DNA from: Bactericera cockerelli
Taxonomy: Eukaryota > Arthropoda > Insecta > Hemiptera > Triozidae
Reading direction: 5' to 3'
Assembly: GCA_024516035.1 (NCBI GenBank)
Contig: CM044963.1
Location: 22,223,619 to 22,287,618 of the forward strand
DNA: 64,000 nt
Shown: piece after piece, positions 45,615 through 54,058 of the stretch
How positions within the stretch are numbered: the stretch's first letter is position 1
Layout of the letters: each line of letters opens with the position of its first letter
Notes under the pieces: generated by a model
Seen by the model: only the letters and a program-made list of their open reading frames with translations
Told to the model about the DNA's origin: nothing
Database searches by the model: none
Position numbers and translations under genes: made by a program

Positions 45615-45775
45615 TGTCAGTGGAGGCGCCCCTGGACCTGCCTCTCCTCCTCCACCAGAGCCTCCCCGTGCACATCTCCCACCTCCACTCCTCCACCCGC
45701 TTCTTCATCCACCTGGAGCCGGACACACCCGAGCTGATCGCAGCGAAGATTGCCGAGCTCCTGGCCAAACCCGAG
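45615..45775 (+). CDS. Tudor-family protein, exon 11: start of Tudor unit 3
   Basis: After TGGTGGTTGCAG, phase 1: VSVEAPLDLPLLLHQSLPVH, ISHLHSSTRFFIHLEPDTPE, LIAAKIAELLAKPE. VHISHLHSSTRFFIHL is the first strand pair of the SN-like half. Ends GAG before GTGAGT, phase 0. Confidence 0.92.
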
Positions 45776-45835
45776 GTGAGTAGGGGTCATTGACCCCGTG
45801 CATTCACATAGGTAGTCAAGTGGTTAAAGGTAGGA

Positions 45836-46200
45836 TCACACCATATGGCACAGATGCCATATTTCTTATGGCGAGAAAAAAAATATAAATGGTGCCATAG
45901 ACGTATGGCAGGATATATGGCATTCGTGTGAGTGCTTCATCACACACATGGCCTACAATATGATATGGTGACGACTGGCAGATATAATATATGGCACTCA
46001 CACGATGCCATATAATGTGGCAAGAAACTCTATGGCATTGTATGTCTTCCCCCTTGCCATAGACAAGCCTGTTCACCATATCATATTGTAGACCATGTGT
46101 GTGATGAAGCACTCACACGAATGCCATAGATCCCGCCAAACGTCTATGGCACCATAGAAAAAACTTGTCGCCATAGACCCAAATAGTTCTATAATATAAA
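45836..46200. mobile_element. Foldback element rich in TATGGCA motifs
   Basis: About 45900-45985 and 46070-46150 are inverted copies (GCATTCGTGTGAGTGCTTCA and its complement). The motif TATGGCA or its complement occurs about a dozen times, extending to 46390. Repeated subterminal heptamers of this kind are common in hAT-type MITEs; the exact ends are not clear. Confidence 0.65.
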
Positions 46201-46404
46201 CGTATATTAGAATTAGTAGACATCTCATAAACATATATTAGAATTAGTTTAGATTTAAGAATTATTTGTGAACATTCCATGTATATTATATACAATAAAA
46301 TATTGATTGATTGATTGGTCATGTAAACAAAGACCGATCACACGCTATGGCAAGGGAGATTGCCATATTATATGTCGCTCTGCCATATCGTGAGATACTA
46401 CCTT

Positions 46405-46630
46405 AAGGCGCTAGTCTGGTAATCCAGGTAGCGTTGGGACATGTTGGTTCGAATACTGCCCAATGCATGAATTGGTTCGAATTGGAACTACTGCATTGTT
46501 GGTTCGAATCCTGCCTCATTTATTTGTAAGGTTTGGACCACATAATAAGACTCTGAAACTCGTAGAAACTGCTTTGGGAATAAACTTCGCCAGGTGGGGT
46601 TACCTTTCCCTATAGAGTGTTTTATTATTA
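46405..46630 (+). mobile_element. tRNA-derived SINE, family A (diverged)
   Basis: GGCGCTAGTCTGGTAATCCA, GTTGGTTCGAATACTGCCCA, then a second partial box GTTGGTTCGAATCCTGCCTC. Confidence 0.75.
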
Positions 46631-46639
46631 TTTTCCTGA

Positions 46640-47160
46640 CATCTCCTTTCGATGGTGTGGACATTGTTGTTATCTAATTTTATGACATTATGCATAGTGA
46701 ATGGGTATAGTTTATTAAAATCTTTATTAAAATTAAAATCTCAAAGTAAAACAACTAGTTATAATCGCTCAACATTTCGCTAAATACTTTATTAAATCAT
46801 GTGTTTACACACACTTTTTTTGGTGTTTTACAACAATATTTTTTGACTGTATTATACACTTGTGTGAGAATTTTGTAGATAATTTACCAGTCAGCTGTTT
46901 ACTAGTTCTTTTCTTTCTTTTTTTTGTTGCGCTTTTTTTTAATTTTAAATTTAAATTGTTTGTTTTTTTTTGTAACAAAAATGGGCTCCCCGTAAGTTTG
47001 TGTAAAAAAAAAAGACGGATTCCTTTAGAAATTCTACGTCATTGATGTTTCTTGTTCATATATGAGCTGCATCCCACGACACAAGGACCATACTTTATGG
47101 GTGTGGCCTTTAGTGTGGGATGACGACAGCCAAAAGAAACCAGCATAAATTCAGATAAAC
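46640..47160. other. No feature seen
   Basis: AT-rich. A short hairpin-like block at 47070-47130 (CCCACGACACAAGGACC ... CCTTTAGTGTGGGATG) recalls blocks at 49.74 kb and 53.7 kb. Confidence 0.45.
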
Positions 47161-47163
47161 TAA

Positions 47164-47375
47164 GTGCACTAGTAGTCAAGTGGTTAACGCGCTAGTCTGG
47201 TTATCCAAGTAGCGTAGGGATCCGTTGGTTCGAATCCCACCCAGTGCATGAATTTTTCCTCATTAATTTGAGTTTGTGGCCACATAATAATAAGACTCTG
47301 AGGGTTAGGTGGTAGAAAATAGAAAATGCTTTGAGCATTAATCTCGCCTGGTGGTTACCTTCCACTAAAGAGTGT
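47164..47375 (+). mobile_element. tRNA-derived SINE, family A
   Basis: GCACTAGTAGTCAAGTGGTT head and GGTTCGAATCCCACCCAGTG box; full body. Confidence 0.88.
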
Positions 47376-47664
47376 TGTTATTATTAAAAATATTATGAAT
47401 TATGTAAACTGTCATTGTTATGTATATTTGAACCATTTACTTGTCATGTATTAAATAAATAAATGTGTCTGGGCTCTTGAGGAGTCTGCTGCATAGAGTT
47501 GCAAAGTTTTGCTATGCAGCACAACCCCCTGGCTCTCCCTCTCGTCTCCTCTAGCAGGAGACAGCGGGACGAGGCCTGAGCCCTACAGTAAGCCCAGTCC
47601 TGCCGAATGTCTGTCCGGAGTGACCTGACGGATGTTGCGATTGACTGGAACAATAATAATAATA
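47376..47664 (-). other. Probable retroelement fragment
   Basis: 47395-47460 recurs at 51.68 kb (TTTGAACCATTTACTTGTCA). The minus strand of 47450-47650 has a short frame with RSLRTDIRQDWAYCRAQA that looks like a coding remnant; unidentified. Confidence 0.35.
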
Positions 47665-47990
47665 ATTCCGTGTCCGTGAGATAGGTATTGATGCCTAAAT
47701 CACGGTTATGAGAGGTTTATATGGACGCCCAGATTCAATGTCTCGGCTCCTTTCATGTCCATTGATTCTATTTGGTTTTAACGTCCTGACTTGAGGTAGA
47801 CCCTCCATTCGCTGAGAATCGTACCAGCTACCCACATTAACCTCACCCAGCCTGGGTAGGGCCGGAATTGCCAGCCTCACATGTTCGGAGGGAACAGAAT
47901 TTTCTGTGCGAAAAGTCTGCTCCAACCGGGAATCGAACTCAGGATCTCTGGACTACGAGCAGTAGTCACAACCGTTACGCCACGGAGGAA
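47665..47990 (-). mobile_element. tRNA-derived SINE, family E
   Basis: Near-identical to the copy at 30.59 kb, including CCGTGTCCGTGAGATAGGTA at its 3' end. Confidence 0.88.
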
Positions 47991-48004
47991 CAATAATGAA
48001 GGAT

Positions 48005-48330
48005 TTGCCAGACTCCGCGGGATAGCGCTTGTGACTACTGCCCGTGGTCCAGAGATCCTGAGTTCAATCCCCGGTTGAGGGCGGAATTTTCCAACAGAAA
48101 ATTCTGTTCCCTCCGAACTCGCGCTGCTGGTACTTCCGGCCCAGCGCAGGCTGGGTGAAGTTTATGTGGGTAGCGGGTTCGATTCTTAGCGAGTGGAGGG
48201 TAAAACCTCCGTCCTGACCACATATCAAGTCAGGATGTTGAAACAAAATAGAATCAACTGGGTACAATAGATCTAATTTTGTTGCAGTGTTAATCGTAAG
48301 GGTTTCACTGAAAATCCTACAACCAGGTCA
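48005..48330 (+). mobile_element. tRNA-derived SINE, family E
   Basis: Opposite to its neighbour: GGGATAGCGCTTGTGACTAC, GAGTTCAATCCCCGG box, body GTGGGTAGCGGGTTCGATTC, end AACTGGGTACAATAGATCTA. Confidence 0.8.
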
Positions 48331-48675
48331 TATATTGAATAAAATCTTTGAATATAATCAGTATAAACAGGAATCAGTATAAACAGGAAAGTGAGAAGTT
48401 GTATTAGATGTACATGAATATCAGAACATACCTGGACAGCTGTTTCGAGCTTATTTGCTCTCATCAGCAGGTAATAGTTCTGAGTATTCATGTCATCAAC
48501 TAACCTCTCTATTTTAATCAGTATAATGTAGAGACTAATGGCCGAGTTGAGACTCGACTGCTGGCTCCTAGCTCATGTAGATTTAGCGTCCTATGAGATT
48601 AATTTCGACCAATCACGCTAAATGTACATGAGCCTAGGACCCAGCAGTCAAGTCTCGACCCGGCCATTGAACATA
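48331..48675. other. Intron 11, a short inverted repeat only
   Basis: 48540-48665 is a weak inverted repeat (GGCCGAGTTGAGACTCGACT and AGTCTCGACCCGGCC) around a GCTCATGTAGATTTAGCG core. No gene. Confidence 0.5.
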
Positions 48676-49490
48676 CCATTTTTTGATATTTGTAAATCTG
48701 ATAACCATTTCCTACCATTTTTTGATATTTGTAAATCATAACTATTTCCTACCATTTTTTGATATTTGTGTAAATCAGATAACTATTTCCTACCATTTTT
48801 TGATATTTGTAAATCAGATAACTATTTCCTACCATTTTTTGATATTTGTGTAAATCAGATAACTATTTCCTACCATTTTTTGATATTTGTAAATCAGATA
48901 ACTATTTCCTACCATTTTGTGGTATTTGTAAATCAGATAACTATTTGCTACCATTTTTTGATATTTGTAAATCAGATAACCATTTCCTACTATTTTTTGA
49001 TATTTGTAAATCAGATAACTATTTGCTACCATTTTTTGATATTTGTAAATCAGATAACTATTTCCTACTATTTTTTGATATTTGTAAATCAGATAACTAT
49101 TTCCTACCAGTTTTTTGATATTTGTAAATCAGATAACTATTTCCTACCATTTTTTGGTATTTGTAAATCAGATAACTATTTCCTACCTCTTCTTCTTCTT
49201 CTTCTTTCACTTTGCCTTTGGGTCGGCATTTGTTCCATGAATCATTTCCTTCCATTTCTTTCTATTTAGTGCGTCCTATTTTCTCCAGTTTTTCTCTCTT
49301 AAGTCTTCTTCAACTTTGTCTCTCCATCTCATCTTTGGTCTTCCTCTCTTGCTCATTTCTCACCCTATCTCCCTTGTTATTCCACACATCCATCGTAACA
49401 TTTTCATTTCAGCAACCATACCACATAACTATTTCCTACCATTTTTTGATATTTGTAAATCAGATAACTATTCCCTCCCTACTACCTCTC
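48676..49490 (+). repeat. 40-bp minisatellite abutting the exon 12 acceptor, about 14 units
   Basis: Unit CCATTTTTTGATATTTGTAA then ATCAGATAACTATTTCCTA. The last unit ends about 22 bases before exon 12 and forms part of its pyrimidine tract. Unlike the other arrays, the unit does not hold the real AG or exon bases, though each has ATCAG. A LINE fragment splits it at 49193-49425. Confidence 0.92.
49193..49425 (-). pseudogene. LINE 3' fragment inserted in the minisatellite
   Basis: The minus strand encodes MLRWMCGIT, then RGRPKMRWRDKVEEDLREKN, then a (GAA)n tail at 49193-49208. This is the C-terminal motif of RTE-like reverse transcriptase proteins, from a different element than the one at 27.6-30.3 kb. 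Array units resume on the other side, so it inserted after the array had formed. Confidence 0.75.
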
Positions 49491-49492
49491 AG

Positions 49493-49666
49493 GAGCTGTT
49501 CCCTCTCACGGCCGAAGAGATCGCCCCAGGCAAGTTCGTGCTAGCGACCCCTGACGCCGAGAGCTGGTACCGGGCACGCGTGACCGGCACGCCGCAGGGC
49601 GACACGTGCACGTACGCGGTCACGTTCATAGACTACGGGGACTCTGCCGACGTGCCTCTTGAGAAC
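49493..49666 (+). CDS. Tudor-family protein, exon 12: Tudor unit 3 core
   Basis: After CTACCTCTCAG, phase 0: ELFPLTAEEIAPGKFVLATP, DAESWYRARVTGTPQGDTCT, YAVTFIDYGDSADVPLEN. SWYRARV and FIDYGDSA are the two halves of the Tudor barrel; the usual Asn after DYG is Asp here. Ends AAC before GTGAGT, phase 0. Confidence 0.95.
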
Positions 49667-49679
49667 GTGAGTACATATA

Positions 49680-50425
49680 TCTAGACAAAGAAGAGATAAA
49701 AAAAAATCTACTTGTCATATTTCATTGATTATATTTACTCCCTACCCACGAGACAAAGGAAGTATCCTTTAGTGTGGGTAGGTGAGCATGACTACTAGAA
49801 TTAGAATTAGAATATAAGTAATGTTCTTACATTTTAATCATTATATTATATTATTAATTATGTTCATGTAAGTAACATTTATTACAATAAATGAATAAAT
49901 GATGCTGACATTTACAATTACAATTACAAGTATAGTGGAACCTGGATATAACACAATTTTTTTTTTAATATTCCACTATTAGATTATATTTATCTACATA
50001 TATTTATATTTGACTATGTTTTTTTTTATAATTTTACATTTATATATTGTTTGTGAATAATTTTGTAAAAATAAGTATATATTCAATAGTATTTTGTTAA
50101 AAAAAAAGAAAAAAAAAGGGTACTCAAGGGACCGGAATTTTATTTCCCTCTCCAATATCAAGGTATCGTGACACGGCCATTGTATTGTTTCATGTTTACT
50201 CTCTAAAGAGATGGTTCGTTCGGAATAGGTTTAATTGAAAACGGCTGAAAATACCGCACAAATAAATGATTCACTTTGTTAATACCACAAAGAAAAACAA
50301 CTAGTTATAAATACTTAACACTTCGCTAAAGACTGACTTAGCAAAATACTTCGCCTTTAAATCAGTTGTTTCCAAACACACACCTCATTTACGTGTTTAC
50401 AACAATATAGTTAGTTATAGTTATC
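49680..50425. other. No gene seen in intron 12
   Basis: AT-rich; 49735-49800 is a hairpin-like block (CCTACCCACGAGACAAAGGA ... CCTTTAGTGTGGGTAGG). Confidence 0.45.
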
Positions 50426-50429
50426 CTAT

Positions 50430-50575
50430 TTGTGTTAATCACTTTCATGATATCACAACTACTCAAACTCGCTTTACTAAATCTACGATGACACCGGGAC
50501 TTGAACCACCGACCTCCAGGTAACAAGTCCGCTGCCTTACCGATCAAGCAACTGAGGTCGGTAGCAACTGAGGTT
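50430..50575 (-). mobile_element. tRNA-derived SINE, family B
   Basis: Inverted copy: GGGACTTGAACCACCGACCT and GATCAAGCAACTGAGGTCGG. Confidence 0.85.
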
Positions 50576-51184
50576 GGTTTACAACAATATACGTTGTGTA
50601 ATCTAAGTTAACTAACTGTTCCAACTTTGTTAATTTTATTGATGAAACACCATCAAAGAATTTCTGGACGCAGCGCGTGAAAGGGCGCTGGAGGGAAGTC
50701 TTCTCAATTGATCAAAATTTCCTACCCCAGTTTTTTTATTTATATTTTTTTTAATATTATTATATTTTTTTTTTTTAGACAAAGTTTTTTTTTAAATGTA
50801 ATGACGTTGAGCACATACATACTTTGTATTTATACTAAAAAAAAATAAATTTATGATTATTATTATTCCACTTTCTCTCCTTGGAGGGTAATTATTACCC
50901 TTCAATGGGTAGTACACCAGGAACGGATCATATGATCAATTCTCCTGGTGTTTTAACTTCAGGTATTATCAAGAAGATCACTTTATTTATTGTATAAAGG
51001 TATGTTAATACATTATGTTGTGGGCTTAACAAAGCAACACATAATAATAAGTACATAAATAGGATTATCTCTCTCGATCTTCATATTTGGCGGCGCTATT
51101 GTTCGAGGTGTTCAGGTGAGTGGTGGAGGAGGACATGGAGGACATTATTATTATTATGATTATTATTATTATCCCCTCCCTCAG

Positions 51185-51363
51185 ATCCGCGACATCCCGG
51201 AGGCGGCGTGTGACTGGTGCCCGCAGGCCACGGAGTGCTACCTAGCCTCTGCCGTGGCGGCGGAGTCCACCCCTCTGGACGAGGCCTTGGAAGGCGAGCT
51301 CGCCGGGAGTCTGGCTGATGTGAACGCCAGCGTGTATGTGGCCAGTGTGGACGCGGCGCATAG
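51185..51363 (+). CDS. Tudor-family protein, exon 13: Tudor unit 3, SN-like half
   Basis: After CCCCTCCCTCAG, phase 0: IRDIPEAACDWCPQATECYL, ASAVAAESTPLDEALEGELA, GSLADVNASVYVASVDAAHR. Follows exon 12 as the linker helix and second beta sheet. Ends CATAG before GTGAGC, phase 2, which fits all nine candidate acceptors of exon 14. Confidence 0.92.
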
Positions 51364-51739
51364 GTGAGCCTTGTTTTTCTTACTGTTTTTTGTTGGTTTT
51401 ACGTCGCAATCATTGTTGCGACAACGAGAAAAGAGAGACATATGAGAAAAGAGAGAAATAAGAAAATAAGAAGGAAGACATTGAAATCTATTTGAATAAT
51501 TCTGTAGGCTCATGTTTTGTAGGTTCATAATGTATTGATAAGTAATCTGAATGTTTGTGTTTTTTGTTTTGTTCTTTTTGTTGTTGTGTATTTTGTATAA
51601 TACAATATAATCCTTACATTTTGTAGTTTACTACAAATAAACGCCCTTGCCCAAATTGGGTGACATTGGGGCATATTATTATTATCATTGTTATATATAT
51701 TTGAACCATTTACTTGTCATGTATTAAATAAAGAAAATA

Positions 51740-51965
51740 AAATAAATTTCATGGACATATCACGATGTGGGTTTTACCGTCCATTCGCTTGAAACTCACA
51801 AACCAGTTCTACTCTAAAGTAACCTCACTCAGCCTGATAGTCAGCATCACGAGGATTCGAATTTGAATGGTCACCCATCGAAGTTCTAACGTCGTTGGAC
51901 GTTGCGTAACTTCAGTGAGAGAACGAGAAATGGTGCATTCAACGTGCCACCGAAGCTAGAGAAAT
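51740..51965 (-). mobile_element. 5S rRNA-derived SINE
   Basis: On the minus strand: TTCTCGTTCTCTCACTGAAG, TTACGCAACGTCC, AACTTCGATGGGTGACCATT. The clearest 5S head in the window. Confidence 0.87.
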
Positions 51966-52089
51966 ACAATCGTTGATTCGATTTCTTAGAAATTTTTTCT
52001 ATTTAACAACTCCTATTTGTTAATTAATATTAGAGAATGCCGTAGGCATTAGCACCGTCTTTGATCAAGTTGTGTCTGGCTGGGGGGCG

Positions 52090-52391
52090 TTATCTAAGGA
52101 GGAGACCAGTGTCTCGCTATAAAACTATAAATAGCGAACGGACTATCTAGCCAACCCTAACAAGCCCGAATAGCTTGGAGTTTTTCAATAGTTTAATGAC
52201 TGGGCGTTTTATTTATTTATTTACACTTTATTAGGTAATAGGACATATACAATACAAATAATTACAAATGAAAATACAATATACAATATAACAGAAGAAG
52301 AAAATAAAGAAAAAATAAATAAATATATACATAATATATGTCCTAACTAAAGGGCGGGGTTATTGCCTTAGGCAATTTCTTCCACCCAACC
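52090..52391 (+). repeat. Element H2 repeat, then the GGCGGGG motif element
   Basis: 52090-52185 holds CCAGTGTCTCGCTATAAAAC and GACTATCTAGCCAACCCTAA; 52335-52391 holds TCCTAACTAAAGGGCGGGGT and TCTTCCACCCAACCC. The latter ends at the start of the acceptor array. Confidence 0.7.
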
Positions 52392-52734
52392 CTTATACTT
52401 ATACTAATCTGTGTGGTTTCAGACTGGGCGTGGTTACTTATACTAATCTGTATGGTTTCAGACTGGGCGTGGTTACTTATACTAATCTGTGTGGTTTCAG
52501 ACTGGGCGTGGTTACTTATACTAATCTGTGTGGTTTCAGACTGGGCGTGGTTACTTATACTAATCTGTGTGGTTTCAGACTGGGCGTGGTTACTTATACT
52601 AATCTGTGTGGTTTCAGACTGGGCGTGGTTACTTATACTAATCTGTGTGGTTTCAGACTGGGCGTGGTTACTTATACTAATCTGTGTGGTTTCAGACTGG
52701 GCGTGGTTACTTATACTAATCTGTGTGGTTTCAG
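52392..52734 (+). repeat. 39-bp minisatellite made of the exon 14 splice acceptor, nine AGs
   Basis: Unit ACTGGGCGTGGTTACTTATA then CTAATCTGTGTGGTTTCAG. AG ends at 52422, 52461, 52500, 52539, 52578, 52617, 52656, 52695 and 52734, exactly 39 apart. Each unit has a branch-point-like TACTAAT, a short pyrimidine stretch, the AG and the first nine to ten bases of exon 14. Units are nearly identical (one TATGG for TGTGG). In the phase set by exon 13, all units read LGVVTYTNLCGFR with no stop. Confidence 0.96.
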
Positions 52735-53086
52735 ACTGGGCGTTGTTCTCTACTCGGAGGCGGGCGCCCTGGAGGCCCGCTTCCACCCGAGTCTGCCCCC
52801 CCTCGCCCCTGCATCCCTCCCCCCACTGCTCCCCTACCCAGTGCTCCGACAGGGGGAGCGGGTGTTCATCTCGAGCGCGGCCCCAGCTGGCCTCTCCCTG
52901 CAGCGGGCGAGCAACGAGGCCGCACAGGAGAGCTTCGCGGCCGAGCTGCAGGGCTACTACGCGGCGGCCACTGCTCTGTCGGCGCTGGGGAGCCCGCCGC
53001 CGCCCGGTACCGTCGTGGCCGCCCATTCCCTGGAGTTTGACTCCTGGTACCGCGCGCGTGTTGAGCATGTGGAGGAGAGTGGACAG
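52735..53086 (+). CDS. Tudor-family protein, exon 14: end of unit 3 and start of unit 4
   Basis: Phase 2 (AG/A gives R): LGVVLYSEAGALEARFHPSL, PPLAPASLPPLLPYPVLRQG, ERVFISSAAPAGLSLQRASN, then GTVVAAHSLEFDSWYRARVE and HVEESGQ. SWYRARVE begins the Tudor core of unit 4. Ends CAG before GTAATT, phase 0. The true start is not certain: the acceptor at 52734 is assumed because the flanking units repeat, but any of the eight upstream AGs would also give an open protein. Confidence 0.9.
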
Positions 53087-53692
53087 GTAATTTGTAATTT
53101 GTAATAAAAGGCAATGTATTTGACATCAAAAATATATACAAAGTGAACAGAAGTAGATGCAATAATAGATAATACATTAAACAATAAGATCTTTTCAAAT
53201 CCCAACTATGCTAAATAACATTCCAACAAATCTGAGAAATATTTTAAATGAAAATAAAATGAAGAAAGAGATTAAAAAAGTTATAGAGTGAGAGAAAGAG
53301 AAAGAGAGAGAAAATGAGAGAGAGAGAGAGTGAGGAAAAAAACGCTTGCATACGAGTCTGCAACCATTGGGACATTTTCATCTTTACTATTCAAGGTCTA
53401 AAACTTAACTGACCAAATTTCGTATTGTGCGCATGACACATATTGTGCGCATGACACATACTTTTTCTCTTTTTATAATTTAATATTTCGTTACATAATT
53501 TCGTTACATAATTTTGGTTATGTGCCAGAGCAAAGACATGAAAATGTCAAAAAATAAATGAATGTTAAGTAGGTAGGTTAGGTAACAAATATAAAAGGTA
53601 ATTGAATACTGAGTTAGTAAGAAAAATGATATGTTATATTCGCTTACCATCTATGTACCTACCTAATAAGATTTCTATCATTATGTATGTAC
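53087..53692 (+). mobile_element. Introner-like repeat, copy 1 (in intron 14)
   Basis: Begins exactly at the exon 14 donor (GTAATTTGTAATTTGTAATA). 53087-53185 and 53551-53692 match intron 15 at 57470-57711, the second block without any difference that I can see. About 365 bases in the middle, including a (GA)n run at 53285-53335, are absent from the other copy. The intron continues to 54058. Confidence 0.8.
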
Positions 53693-54058
53693 GATGTATC
53701 TTGACAATTGCCATAGCTATCTACACGAAGGGAATTATTTCCCTTGTTTTGTGGATAGCGTTGGAAAAGAAAGTCTAGAGCAGGTATACTTGTATTTTAA
53801 GGATGTACATTGTACAAGGATCCACAAAACAAGGTCCACAATATTTTGTGAATCTTAGTGTGGAATGTCAACCAAATGAAAGAAAATGAGAAAGAGACAA
53901 GAGAATGAAACTCGAATAAGAAACTATATCATAAGAAAATATTCAGGTCTTTTTAGTCAGTAATAATTTAGACTTAAGTAACTATTGTACAATGTATTAT
54001 TACCTATAACTTGGTTGTAAATAAATAAATAAAATAAAAAATTGTTATTCTGTCCAAG
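53693..54058. other. Intron 14 remainder
   Basis: A hairpin-like block at 53715-53770 (GAAGGGAATTATTTCCCTTG). The acceptor is TGTCCAAG, with a weak pyrimidine tract. Confidence 0.5.

Noticed and set aside
47450..47653. Small minus-strand gene with RSLRTDIRQDWAYCRAQA
   Set aside because: Short, flanked by repeats that recur at 51.7 kb; a retroelement remnant is more likely, and I cannot identify it.
51115..51150. GTGAGTGGTGGAGGAGGACA before exon 13 as a unit of the exon 7 donor array
   Set aside because: Only a short similarity to GTGAGTGGTGGAGGGG; single copy, so chance is likely.
51780..51965. 5S rRNA gene
   Set aside because: Only the internal promoter part is kept and it is fused to a repeated SINE body.
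52343..53068. 241-codon minus-strand frame and a third-frame plus-strand frame over exon 14
   Set aside because: Shadows of the 39-bp array and of the GC-rich exon; the plus frame starting LGVV agrees with splice phase and Tudor motifs.
54042..54058. Exon 15 beginning upstream of 54059 in the long frame
   Set aside because: The bases before 54059 are intron and end in AG; the VRVLYVDYGN motif fixes the start and frame. The long frame only takes over after the C run at 54142-54148.
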